From contig NZ_RHHS01000053.1 in assembly GCF_003710935.1 (NCBI RefSeq), forward strand, positions 1 through 64,000: a DNA stretch of 64,000 nucleotides, read 5' to 3'. Below the pieces are notes generated by a model. It was not told where the DNA came from and did not search any database. It saw only the letters and a list, made by a program, of their open reading frames with translations. Both the position numbers and the translations under genes were made by a program. Source of the stretch: Brevibacillus gelatini. Lineage in GTDB: Bacteria; Bacillota; Bacilli; Brevibacillales; Brevibacillaceae. Shown piece after piece: positions 34,842-43,258 of this stretch; within the stretch, counting starts at the first letter, position 1, and each line of letters begins with the position of its first letter.

Positions 34842-35891
34842 TCACTGTCTCTGGTGAAGCTCTCTGATTTTTTCCATCAGGTCAGCGCCGATGCTTTCCG
34901 CGAACTTGTCGTAAACGGGCTGCACAGCCTGAATCCAGGCTGCCCGCTCTTCTGCTGTCTGCACGTGAATCTGGATGTTATTCTGCTGCTGGAGCAGGCG
35001 CAGTTGGCTCGCATTCATGGAAACAGCCAATTGATTGTTGTACGCGGTTGCTTCTTGCATCGCCTCCGTGATCGCTCGCTGAATATCCGGGGGCAGCTTG
35101 TCCCAGAACGATTGATTAATGATAACCGTGTAGCCGAGAAAGCCGTGGTTGCTGATGGTCATATACTTCTGCACCTGGTACAGCCGCTTCGTGTACACGT
35201 TGGAAATCGTATTTTCTTCGCCGTCCACTTCTCCGTTCGCCAGCATGCTGTACAGATCGCCGAAGTACGAGCCGATCGGAATCGCCTGAAAAGAGCGAAA
35301 CTGCGCTTCCAGTACGGCGCTCGGGATGATGCGGAAACGCTGGCCGACAAAATCGTCCGGCGCAATCAGCGGGCGGTTGCCTGTCATTTGCTTGAAACCG
35401 CTGGACCAGAAGGCAAGCCCCTTCATGTTGGATTGTTCCAGGGTGGAAAACAGCATCTGTCCGATTTCGCCATTGAACACTTTTTCCACATCCTCCTGCG
35501 TCCGGAACAGGTAGGGCAATTCGAGCACAGCCCATTGGGGGATCGTGCTGGACAGATGCGAGAAGGCGGGGGCGATCATTTGCACATCGCCATTTTGCAA
35601 GGCAGACATCTCGGTTTTTTCGGAGTGCAGCACACTGTTGGGGAACACCTGCACTTCCACGCGCCCGTTTGTCTTGTCTTTGACCAGTTGGGCAAAGCGT
35701 TCCACCGTCAAGCCTTTTGGCGTGTTTTCTGCGACTACGTGGCTGAATTTGATGATGATGCGCTCGGACAGTCCTTCCTGTACCTCGTCATAGCCGAGCT
35801 TTTCCAGCGACAGGTCTGTTCCGAAGCCGATGATGACAGCGCTCACAAGTCCGATCAATCCAAACAGCGCGATGCTCAGAAACGATCTCAT
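34842..35891 (-). CDS. dctB: DctP/TRAP-type dicarboxylate-binding protein acting as co-sensor (DctB-like)
   Basis: 349 residues. N-terminal membrane anchor or uncleaved signal (MRSFLSIALFGLIGLVSAVI), then a TRAP-family binding protein: IIIKFSHVVAENTPKGLTVE, VFPNSVLHSEKTEMSALQNG, GQRFRIIPSAVLEAQFRSFQ and the conserved Arg positions. No DctQ/DctM membrane subunits exist nearby. In B. subtilis the orphan binding protein DctB presents C4-dicarboxylates to the kinase DctS, and here dctS is the divergent neighbour. The ATG at 35891 has AGGTGA upstream. Confidence 0.85.
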   Translation of the reverse strand: MRSFLSIALFGLIGLVSAVIIGFGTDLSLEKLGYDEVQEGLSERIIIKFSHVVAENTPKGLTVERFAQLVKDKTNGRVEVQVFPNSVLHSEKTEMSALQNGDVQMIAPAFSHLSSTIPQWAVLELPYLFRTQEDVEKVFNGEIGQMLFSTLEQSNMKGLAFWSSGFKQMTGNRPLIAPDDFVGQRFRIIPSAVLEAQFRSFQAIPIGSYFGDLYSMLANGEVDGEENTISNVYTKRLYQVQKYMTISNHGFLGYTVIINQSFWDKLPPDIQRAITEAMQEATAYNNQLAVSMNASQLRLLQQQNNIQIHVQTAEERAAWIQAVQPVYDKFAESIGADLMEKIRELHQRQ

Positions 35892-35987
35892 CTTTTCTTT
35901 CACCTGCCTGCGAACAGTTGATTTGCTGGATGTACTGTACCAAAATATAGAAAAGCAAGCAATCCCCACTGGAAAGGAAGAGCTGGT

Positions 35988-37580
35988 CTGTTCAAACGGT
36001 TAACGATCAAATGGAAGATTATGCTGCTCTCAGTGGGCATCGTGCTGTTTTCCCTGATAATCGGCATGCTGATTATTGTGGGAGGCATGATTCGTGTGAC
36101 GGAAAATCAGCTGGGGCAACGGCTGATGACGATTGCACGCACAGTCGCCCAGATTCCGCTGGTGCAGGAAAGCATTCAGGAGCCGGACGGCTGGCGGCAG
36201 ATCAACCCGACGGCGCACAAGCTGAGAGTCGTCAACGACGTGACCTACATCGTCGTCTTGAATATGGAGCGGGTGCGTTACTCCGACCCGCTGGACGAGC
36301 GGATCGGCACGGTATTTGCCGACCCGGCAGTCGAAGAGGCGTATTCCGAGCACTCCTATTTGCAAAAGGTAAAAGGCGACATGGGCACGGCGCTCCGCGC
36401 TTACGTGCCAATCGTAGACGGGCAGCACCAGCAGGTCGGGGTGGTGCTGGTGGGCCGGGTGATGCCCGGCACGTGGGAGATGATGAAAAACGAGCGCGGC
36501 AATATCGCGTTGACCCTGTTTCTCTCGCTCCTGGTGGGCGTCTGGGGCAGCTACCTGCTGGCGCGTCACATCAAAAAGCAGATGCTCGATCTGGAGCCGG
36601 AGCAGATTGCGCGCATTCTGGTCGAGCGGACGGCTACTTTTCACGCCATGCATGAAGGGGTTATTGCCATCGACAATCAGGAGCGGATCACGATTTTCAA
36701 CGATCGGGCCAAGCAAATTTTCGGCATTGAGGGAGAGGTGCTGGGAAAACCCATCCGCTCGGTTCTGCCTGACACGCGCTTGCCCGAAGTACTGGAGCTG
36801 CGGCAAAATTTTACGAACACCGAGCTGCACGTAGGCAATGCGTTGCTCTGGTCCAACCGTTTTTTGATTAAAGTGGAGGACAAAATCGTCGGCGCTCTCG
36901 CCATCTTCCAGGACAGGACAGAGGTTGCGCGGATGGCGGAGGAACTGACAGGGGTCAAGGAGTTTGTCGGCGCCCTCCGCGTGCAAAACCACGAGCACAT
37001 GAACAAGCTGCACACAATCGCTGGCTTGCTGCAGCTCAACCAATACGACAAGGCGCTCGCCTACCTGTTCGAGATTAACGAGGAGCAGGAGGAACTGACG
37101 TCTTTTCTGACGACGCGAATCATGGATGAAAACTTGTCCGGGCTGCTCATCGGCAAGGTCAGCCGGGGCAGGGAACTGGGCATTCGCGTGGTCATCGACC
37201 GGATGAGCCACCTGGAAAAATTTCCGCCCTACATGGACCACCATGATTTCGTGCTCATTTTGGGCAACCTGATCGAAAATGCCTTTGACTCGCTGGAACA
37301 GTGCGAGCGCGCGGACAAGGAGATTACGATCAGCATCGAGCAGGATGAAGAGGTGTGCTCGATTCTCGTAGAGGACAACGGGATCGGCATGGACGAAGCG
37401 ACGCGCGCGAAGATGCTGGAGAGAGGTTTTTCCACCAAAAGCCGGACAGACCGCGGCCTTGGTCTGCATCTGGTGCATCAGCTGGTGCGAAAAGGACGAG
37501 GCGAACTGGTTTGCCATTCCCGGCCGGGCGAAGGGGCGAGCTTCATGATTACATTTCCGATGAAGGAGGTGGATGAATAG
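35988..37580 (+). CDS. dctS: C4-dicarboxylate sensor kinase DctS (CitA/DcuS family)
   Basis: Two membrane segments flank an outside PAS-like domain (TYIVVLNMERVRYSDP, GQHQQVGVVLVGRVMPG). Then come a cytoplasmic PAS domain, the phospho-acceptor EFVGALRVQNHEHMNKLHTI and an HATPase domain (GNLIENAFDSLE, VEDNGIGMDE, RGLGLHLVHQLV). The only usual start is ATG 36021, which would begin inside the first membrane helix with a poor ribosome site. In-frame codons upstream give FKRLTIKWKI, which resembles the B. subtilis DctS N-terminus as I remember it. CTG 35988 has AAAGGAAG 7 bases before it. I therefore favour a CTG start. It overlaps dctR by one base. Confidence 0.85.
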   Translation: MFKRLTIKWKIMLLSVGIVLFSLIIGMLIIVGGMIRVTENQLGQRLMTIARTVAQIPLVQESIQEPDGWRQINPTAHKLRVVNDVTYIVVLNMERVRYSDPLDERIGTVFADPAVEEAYSEHSYLQKVKGDMGTALRAYVPIVDGQHQQVGVVLVGRVMPGTWEMMKNERGNIALTLFLSLLVGVWGSYLLARHIKKQMLDLEPEQIARILVERTATFHAMHEGVIAIDNQERITIFNDRAKQIFGIEGEVLGKPIRSVLPDTRLPEVLELRQNFTNTELHVGNALLWSNRFLIKVEDKIVGALAIFQDRTEVARMAEELTGVKEFVGALRVQNHEHMNKLHTIAGLLQLNQYDKALAYLFEINEEQEELTSFLTTRIMDENLSGLLIGKVSRGRELGIRVVIDRMSHLEKFPPYMDHHDFVLILGNLIENAFDSLEQCERADKEITISIEQDEEVCSILVEDNGIGMDEATRAKMLERGFSTKSRTDRGLGLHLVHQLVRKGRGELVCHSRPGEGASFMITFPMKEVDE

Positions 37581-38332
37581 TGGGGGAGGAAAGCATTCGC
37601 GTACTGGTAGTGGAAGACGATCCGATGGTGCAGGAGATCAACAAGCAGTTCATTGAGCGCGTGCCGGGCTTTTGCGTCGTCGGGATGGCGGCGAACGGTG
37701 CAGACGGCGTCCGGATGGTGCAGGAGCTGGCGCCGGATTTGGTCATCATGGACATTTTCATGCCGATTCAGGACGGGGTAAAAGCGCTGACGGAGCTGCG
37801 CGCGGCCGGCCAGGACGTCGATGTCATCGTCGTGACGGCAGCCAAGGACAAGGCGACGATTCAGGCGATGCTGCGCGGCGGAGCCATGGACTACATCATC
37901 AAGCCATTTGCGTTTGACCGCATGAAAAAGTCGCTCGAAAACTACCGGGAGTTTCGCCAAAAGCTCGAACAGGCCGGGACGGCTTCGCAGGATGAGGTAG
38001 ACCAGCTGGTGTTTCGCGGGGCGTCAGAGCGCGACGAAGAGCAGGAGCGGCCAACTCCGGCAAGCAACAAGCCTGGTCCTTTGCCAAAAGGTCTGCATGC
38101 CGTGACACTGGAGCAGATCATTCGCCAACTGGACGGCGAGGAACAGGCCCTGTCCGCAGAAGATGTCGCGGAGCGGGTAGGGATCGCCAGAGTGACGGCG
38201 AGACGCTACCTGGACTACCTGGAGAAGACAGGCGTGGTGAGAATCGATGTCAGCTATGGCGGAGTTGGCCGACCGACAAACCGTTACGTGCGCGTCGACG
38301 AGACAAAAGCAGGGGGTGGCAGGCGGTCGTGA
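37580..38332 (+). CDS. dctR: Response regulator DctR (CitB family)
   Basis: 250 residues. Receiver domain with VLVVEDDPMVQEINKQFIER, the phosphorylated Asp in DLVIMDIFMPIQDGVKAL and IIKPFAFDRM. The C-terminal winged-helix segment (ALSAEDVAERVGIARVTARR, YLDYLEKTGVVRIDVSYG) is characteristic of CitB/DctR regulators. Its likely targets are dctA at 30-31.5 kb and perhaps dctB. GTG start at 37580, with GAAGGAGGT inside the end of dctS. Confidence 0.92.
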   Translation: MGEESIRVLVVEDDPMVQEINKQFIERVPGFCVVGMAANGADGVRMVQELAPDLVIMDIFMPIQDGVKALTELRAAGQDVDVIVVTAAKDKATIQAMLRGGAMDYIIKPFAFDRMKKSLENYREFRQKLEQAGTASQDEVDQLVFRGASERDEEQERPTPASNKPGPLPKGLHAVTLEQIIRQLDGEEQALSAEDVAERVGIARVTARRYLDYLEKTGVVRIDVSYGGVGRPTNRYVRVDETKAGGGRRS

Positions 38333-38526
38333 TCGGCGAAAATACGTCAGGCGGCCGCAGCTTCTGTGCAAGTGAGTGAAAACGTGTATTCCGTCCGTGA
38401 ATAACGGCTGTACACACAATGAGCCAGCGGCGTGCCGGAATTGTTTTTGAAATATTGGAAAAGTCATGGCTGGAGCACAGGCAGCATACGTGTGTGCATG
38501 AGAAACGATAAAGGGAGACGTGTCGG

Positions 38527-39456
38527 ATGAAAAAAGGAAAAGTATTGCGGGCAGGAGATACGATTGGGCTGGTTGCTACTTCCAGTCCCGCGACGGAAGA
38601 GGTGCTGGTCAAGGCAGTGGACGCCATCATGGAGATGGGCTTCAAGGTCAAGGTCGGAGCGGCGTGCCATGAGACGTACGGCGGGTATTTGGCTGGCACG
38701 CCGGAACAGCGGGCAAGCGAACTGAACGCGATGTTTGCAGACGACGAAGTGGACGGCATCATGTGCATGCGCGGCGGTTACGGTTCCCCGCAAATTTTGC
38801 CGCTGCTCGATTACGATCTGATCGCGCAAAATCCGAAGCTGTTTGTCGGATACAGCGACATTACCGCGCTGCATACGGCTTTCGGGCAACTGGCGCAACT
38901 CGCGACTCTGCACGGGCCGATGGCGACGTCAGATATTGCGCAAGGACTGGACGACTGGTCCAGGCAGTATTTGCTGCGGGCGATGACCCGGCCGGAACCG
39001 CTCGGACCGATTGTCAACCCGCCGGGAGAGGACATTCTCTGTCTCGTGGAAGGGCAGGCATACGGCCCGATTGTCGGCGGAAATCTCTCCCTCGTCGCCG
39101 CTCTGATGGGCACGCCGTATCAACTGGACACCCGCGGCAAAATCCTGTTTCTGGAGGACATTGACGAAGAGCCGTACCGTATCGATCGCATGCTGACACA
39201 GCTCGCGCTCGGCGGCCTGTTCGACGATTGCGCAGGCATCGTCATCGGCACGTGGACCAGCTGCGAGCCGAAAAAGCGTGAAGGTTTTTCGGTGTGGGAC
39301 GTCTGCCAAAACATCATCGTGCCTTACGGAAAGCCAACGATCTGGAACGTGCAGATCGGACACGGCTCCTGCAATATGGCGCTGCCCTTTGGCGTCGAGG
39401 CTACGCTTGACGCGACTGCCGGAGTGCTCGCACTGGAGGAGAGTCTGACCGTCTGA
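38527..39456 (+). CDS. LD-carboxypeptidase, S66 (LdcA/MccF) family
   Basis: 309 residues, cytoplasmic serine peptidase family that removes the terminal D-Ala from L,D-linked muropeptides or acts on microcin C-like compounds. The N-terminal GDTIGLVATSSPA, the nucleophile loop KLFVGYSDITALHTA, GNLSLVAALMGTPYQ and the late catalytic Glu/His (ILFLEDIDEEPYRIDRML and VQIGHGSCNMALPFG) are all present. A 194-base gap with no gene precedes it. Muropeptide recycling is the more likely role; MccF-like immunity is not excluded. Confidence 0.88.
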   Translation: MKKGKVLRAGDTIGLVATSSPATEEVLVKAVDAIMEMGFKVKVGAACHETYGGYLAGTPEQRASELNAMFADDEVDGIMCMRGGYGSPQILPLLDYDLIAQNPKLFVGYSDITALHTAFGQLAQLATLHGPMATSDIAQGLDDWSRQYLLRAMTRPEPLGPIVNPPGEDILCLVEGQAYGPIVGGNLSLVAALMGTPYQLDTRGKILFLEDIDEEPYRIDRMLTQLALGGLFDDCAGIVIGTWTSCEPKKREGFSVWDVCQNIIVPYGKPTIWNVQIGHGSCNMALPFGVEATLDATAGVLALEESLTV

Positions 39457-39614
39457 ATCCCGGTTAAGTGGATTCTGCTCTGAAAAGGCGGCAAGCATGC
39501 AGGGAAAGTAACTTCTGCGGCTTGCGCAGCATTTTTCCAGACAGGGGTATAGGATCAAGGCGGCAGCGGAACACTACAGACGCTGTATTTTTCATCAGAG
39601 AAAGGAGCGTCTGC

Positions 39615-40067
39615 GTGAGTATTACGATGAGTCGGACCGTCACCGATGTCTTGAATAAACAGGTTGCCAACTGGACTGTGCTGTATGTGAAGTTGCATCA
39701 TTTTCACTGGTATGTAAAAGGCCCCCACTTTTTCACGCTCCACGCCAAGTTCGAAGAGTTGTACAACGAGGCAGCGAAGTACGTGGATGATCTGGCGGAG
39801 CGGCTGCTTGCCATCGGCGGCAAGCCTGTCTCGACCATGAAGGCCTGTATGGAGCAGGCTTCCATTCAGGAAGCGGCTTCCGGCGAGACAGCCGAGCAGA
39901 TGGTGCAGGCGGTCGTAAACGACTTTACGACCTTGATCGGCGAATTGAAGGAAGGAATCGCCGCTGCAGAGGCAGCCGACGACGCAGCGACTGGCGACAT
40001 GTTTTTGGGAATGATGGAAAGCCTGCAAAAGCATGTGTGGATGATGCAGGCGTATTTGGGAAAATAA
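39615..40067 (+). CDS. Dps/ferritin-like iron-binding protein
   Basis: 150 residues, Dps family. The ferroxidase-site pattern is clear: [20 protein letters not shown], then [23 protein letters not shown] with the conserved His/Asp/Glu ligands. Dps proteins bind DNA, oxidise Fe2+ with H2O2 and store iron as 12-mers. The GTG at 39615 with AAAGGAG 7 bases upstream is preferred to an ATG four codons later. A terminator follows. Confidence 0.92.
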   Translation: MSITMSRTVTDVLNKQVANWTVLYVKLHHFHWYVKGPHFFTLHAKFEELYNEAAKYVDDLAERLLAIGGKPVSTMKACMEQASIQEAASGETAEQMVQAVVNDFTTLIGELKEGIAAAEAADDAATGDMFLGMMESLQKHVWMMQAYLGK

Positions 40068-40079
40068 GCGCGAGCAAAC

Positions 40080-40116
40080 GAGCAAGCTGATACCGTCGGT
40101 GTCAGCTTGTTTTTTT
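40080..40116 (+). terminator. Rho-independent terminator
   Basis: AGCAAGCTGATACC - GTC - GGTGTCAGCTTGTTTTTTT, directly after the Dps-like gene. Confidence 0.9.
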
Positions 40117-40324
40117 GCAAACGGTATGGTTTGAAAAAAACTTCCTGACTTCTGTTGAATCCCGTTCGGCGTAGGCTTCGGTACGCATCTGTTTTCCTGA
40201 AAAAGAAGGTGCCAAGACTGTATTTGGTACATCCCTCTTGTTCCCAAGAGCAGCATGCTAGTGTAAACTTACCTTGTGATGAAACAAAGAAAGCACTTTC
40301 ATGATGGAAAGGATGTACATTCCC

Positions 40325-41257
40325 ATGGCATCACCATACGTTACGTTTAATCGCGAGCAGTGGAGAGCGCTGCGAGCCTCCACGCCGCTTACCATATCAG
40401 ATGAAGAGCTCGCCTGTTTGCAGGGATTGAACGAAAATATATCCATAACGGAGGTAGCCGATATTTATTTGCCCCTTTCCCGACTGCTGAATTTGTATGT
40501 CGGCGGCACGCAGGAGCTGTATCAGGCGACGCATACGTTTTTGGGCAATCAGGACGGCAAGGTGCCGTTTATCATCGGGATTGCAGGAAGCGTGGCGGTC
40601 GGAAAAAGCACGACGGCGCGTATTTTGCAGACGCTTTTGTCGCGCTGGCCGAACCATCCCAAGGTCGATCTGGTGACGACGGACGGCTTTTTGTATCCGA
40701 ACCGCGTGCTGGAGGAGCGGGGGATCATGAAGCGCAAGGGCTTTCCGGAAAGCTACGACCTGCGCCGCTTCATCAACTTTTTGGCCGATGTGAAGTCCGG
40801 CATCCCGGAGGTCAAGGCTCCGGTCTACTCCCACCTTGTCTACGACATCGTGCCAGGGGAATGGCAGACCGTCCGCCAGCCAGACATCCTGATCGTGGAA
40901 GGCTTGAACGTGCTCCAGCCGCCAAAAGGCGACGAGCCGCGCATCTCCGAAGTGATCGTCTCTGACTTCTTCGATTTTTCGATTTACGTGCACGCCGAGG
41001 AAAAAGATATTTTGCAATGGTACGTGGAGCGCTTCAAGCTGCTGCGCAAGACGGCTTTTTCCAATCCGAACTCGTACTTCCGGCGCTATGCGGACCTGTC
41101 TGACGAGGAAGCGACAGAAGTAGCGACAAACATCTGGACGGAAATCAACGGAGCCAACCTGGTGCAAAATATTTTGCCGACGCGTGTCCGGGCGCAGCTG
41201 ATTCTCAACAAAGGCCAGGATCATCTGGTGCAGAGCGTCAAGCTGCGCAAGCTGTAA
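40325..41257 (+). CDS. coaA: Type I pantothenate kinase
   Basis: Phosphorylates pantothenate in the first step of coenzyme A synthesis. About 310 residues, the normal CoaA length. P-loop [52 protein letters not shown] and [15 protein letters not shown] are canonical. Two further in-frame ATGs lie upstream (40301, 40313). GGAAAGG at 40305-40311 favours 40325, though its spacing is a little long. A DUF523 gene follows after 24 bases, probably in the same transcript. Confidence 0.93.
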   Translation: MASPYVTFNREQWRALRASTPLTISDEELACLQGLNENISITEVADIYLPLSRLLNLYVGGTQELYQATHTFLGNQDGKVPFIIGIAGSVAVGKSTTARILQTLLSRWPNHPKVDLVTTDGFLYPNRVLEERGIMKRKGFPESYDLRRFINFLADVKSGIPEVKAPVYSHLVYDIVPGEWQTVRQPDILIVEGLNVLQPPKGDEPRISEVIVSDFFDFSIYVHAEEKDILQWYVERFKLLRKTAFSNPNSYFRRYADLSDEEATEVATNIWTEINGANLVQNILPTRVRAQLILNKGQDHLVQSVKLRKL

Positions 41258-41281
41258 GCACATTGGCGGAGGGGATAGTCT

Positions 41282-41722
41282 GTGAAAGTGATTAGCGCTT
41301 GCCTGATCGGCTGCGAATGTCGTTATGACCAAAAGTCTTGTCTGGACGAAGGGCTTGAACAACTGCTGCGCGACGGCAAGGTCATTCCTGTCTGTCCGGA
41401 GCAGTTGGGCGGCTTGCCTACACCCCGTCCGCCCGCGGAGATTGTCGGGGGAGACGGTAACGACGTGCTGGACGGGCGGGCGAAAGTGATCGACCGGACA
41501 GGCCGTGACGTGACGGCTGAATTTTTGGCGGGTGCTTATCAGGCATTGAGGCTGGCAAAAACGGTCGGGGCTACCTCTGCCATCCTGAAAGAAAACAGCC
41601 CGTCCTGCGGCAGTTCGTTTGTGTACGACGGTCATTTTGCCGGGAAAAAGGTGCCGGGGGCAGGTGTGACGGCGGCGCTGTTTCGCAGGCACGGCATAGA
41701 GGTGAAATCAGAGCAAAGCTAG
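41282..41722 (+). CDS. DUF523 family protein
   Basis: 146 residues of the small cysteine-rich DUF523 family: ISACLIGCECRYDQKS at the N-terminus, VIPVCPEQLGGLPTPRPPAE, and LKENSPSCGSSFVYDG. The conserved cysteines suggest metal or Fe-S binding, but no activity is established as far as I know. GTG start at 41282 with GGCGGAGGGGA upstream. Co-transcription with coaA is likely. Confidence 0.85.
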   Translation: MKVISACLIGCECRYDQKSCLDEGLEQLLRDGKVIPVCPEQLGGLPTPRPPAEIVGGDGNDVLDGRAKVIDRTGRDVTAEFLAGAYQALRLAKTVGATSAILKENSPSCGSSFVYDGHFAGKKVPGAGVTAALFRRHGIEVKSEQS

Positions 41723-41724
41723 CT

Positions 41725-42135
41725 TTACTTGAAGCGGATAAAAAGCTTCCTGATCGGCACAAAAAAGAGCGGGAGTGCTGACCCGCCCTTACAGCATTTG
41801 TACATACAGGCTGATGTTTTCTCGCGCCGCACCTCGCTTTGCAGCATAGACCACGTGGAATGGTTGCTCTCGTCAGGGACCACCCGCTCCAGCAGGCGGT
41901 CAGGGGTGGAAATGGTATGGTACGCGACCTTATTTCCTGACGGCTCCCGTTCATAGTCGATCTGGTACGTGACGTCGGAGAAGAGCGATTTTGTGTAAAC
42001 CAGTTCATCCGTGGCAAAGTGGTGGCGTTCCTTTACGTTTTCCCAGATGATGAACCAGCTGAAAAAGAGTGCGATCACCACCGCCAATTGCCAGTATGAT
42101 TTTGGCTGGATGCGTACGATGGGTGTGTTTTGCAA
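41725..42135 (-). CDS. Single-pass membrane protein, probably frameshifted near its end
   Basis: The frame encodes 136 residues with one membrane segment (YWQLAVVIALFFSWFIIW) followed by an outside domain. The last ~40 residues look unnatural, and the frame runs through a terminator hairpin. In another frame the sequence continues as HVVYAAKRGAARENISLYVQ-ML and stops at 41789, exactly before that hairpin. A one-base deletion near 41859-41861 (in AA on this strand, TT in the gene) would explain this: a real mutation or a sequencing error. Function unknown. TATAAT upstream at about 42163-42168 on this strand looks like its promoter. Confidence 0.6.
   Translation of the reverse strand: MQNTPIVRIQPKSYWQLAVVIALFFSWFIIWENVKERHHFATDELVYTKSLFSDVTYQIDYEREPSGNKVAYHTISTPDRLLERVVPDESNHSTWSMLQSEVRREKTSACMYKCCKGGSALPLFFVPIRKLFIRFK
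41761..41788 (-). terminator. Rho-independent terminator
   Basis: On the minus strand GGGCGGG - TCAGCACT - CCCGCTC followed by six T. It lies inside the annotated frame of the membrane protein but right after its alternative stop. Confidence 0.75.
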
Positions 42136-42174
42136 ATTCGACCATGCCTTTTGAGTTTTTTACAAATTATACCA

Positions 42175-42203
42175 TAAAACCCGTGGCGATGCGCACGGGT
42201 TTT
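42175..42203 (-). terminator. Terminator of the LysR gene
   Basis: AAAACCCGTG / CACGGGTTTT hairpin about 45 bases past the stop of the minus-strand LysR gene. T-runs occur on both sides. Confidence 0.75.
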
Positions 42204-42244
42204 TGTGTACATGGGCGTAGCCGGAAAACAGGACAACCGCGCGA

Positions 42245-43114
42245 TCACGAAAACGTCTCGATAAACCGCTTGGCGGCCTTGGACAAGTGGCGGCCCGACT
42301 GCCAGACGACGGCCGCAGACGAGTAAATGGACGTCCCGGCAAGCCTGATTCCGTGGATTTGTTCGCTTTTATGCGTCTCCCATGCGGAGACCGGGACGAT
42401 GGACGAGCCGACGGAAGCGGCGACCATGCTGACGATCAGCGAGATGTCCGGGCATTCGCAGATGACGCGCGGCGCAACGCCAAGGCGTGAAAACTCCTTG
42501 AGGATCAGGTCGTAAATGCCAAGGCCGGGCAGGCTTGGCATGATAAGCGGAAGCTGGGCGATTTCCCGCATGTGAATCTCGGTGCGGTCAGCATAAGGCG
42601 AGTTTGCAGGGACGATCAGGACGAACGCTTCTTCTTCCAGCGGAATCATCGTGCAGTTGCTGAGCGAATGGGGCAAGCGCACGATTGCGACCTCGATGGT
42701 GCGCCGCTCCAGCCACTGGTTGAGCAGTTGGGTATCGCCCTTCCATACTTTGTAGGTAATGAGCGGATATTTTTGCTGAAACAGGCGAATCTGCTCCGGC
42801 AGACGGTAAGCGGACAAGGCGCTCACCCCGATGGACAGCGTTCCGCGAATGCCTTCGCCGGTTTCTTTTACTTCCGAGAGCGCTTCTTCCATCTGGTGGA
42901 CGATATTGAGCGCCTGGCGGTACAGGGTCAGCCCGGCTTCGGTCAGCTCCATCCGTTTCCCGGAGCGCTCCACGAGCGTGACACCCAGTTCCTCCTCCAT
43001 TTGCTTGAGCTGCTGGCTCAAAGGGGGCTGGGCCATGTTCAGCCGTTTTGCCGCCCCCGTAATCTGCCCTTCTTCCGCGATGGCGATAAAGTAGCGCAAT
43101 TGCCGTATATCCAC
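42245..43114 (-). CDS. LysR-family regulator of the purine permease
   Basis: 289 residues. Winged helix-turn-helix at the N-terminus (MDIRQLRYFIAIAEEGQITG, AAKRLNMAQPPLSQQLKQME), then the effector domain. The pattern MAQPPLSQQLKQMEEELG is of the CynR/CatM-like branch. GTG start at 43114 with AAGGATGA upstream. It is divergent from a guanine/hypoxanthine-type permease with a palindrome in between, so it probably controls that gene. The effector may be a purine or purine breakdown product, which is inference. Confidence 0.9.
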   Translation of the reverse strand: MDIRQLRYFIAIAEEGQITGAAKRLNMAQPPLSQQLKQMEEELGVTLVERSGKRMELTEAGLTLYRQALNIVHQMEEALSEVKETGEGIRGTLSIGVSALSAYRLPEQIRLFQQKYPLITYKVWKGDTQLLNQWLERRTIEVAIVRLPHSLSNCTMIPLEEEAFVLIVPANSPYADRTEIHMREIAQLPLIMPSLPGLGIYDLILKEFSRLGVAPRVICECPDISLIVSMVAASVGSSIVPVSAWETHKSEQIHGIRLAGTSIYSSAAVVWQSGRHLSKAAKRFIETFS

Positions 43115-43153
43115 GTGTCATCCTTCTTTCGTTTGTTCAACCATATGATTTCG

Positions 43154-43188
43154 ATATGAATATCAGATTTACTCGATATTTTTCATAT
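43154..43188. promoter_or_regulatory. Candidate LysR operator
   Basis: ATATGAA (43154-43160) and TTCATAT (43182-43188) form a 35-base interrupted palindrome between the divergent LysR and permease genes. Confidence 0.5.
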
Positions 43189-43258
43189 TAATGTCGCTAT
43201 GATAGCATATTTTTCAGCAAACACGGAGAAGACAACGAAAGAAAGAAGGGAAACTGAC

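Noticed and set aside
39545-39550. GGGTAT resembling a sigma-B -10 element upstream of the Dps-like gene
   Set aside because: No GTTTAA-like -35 at the required 12-15 base distance.
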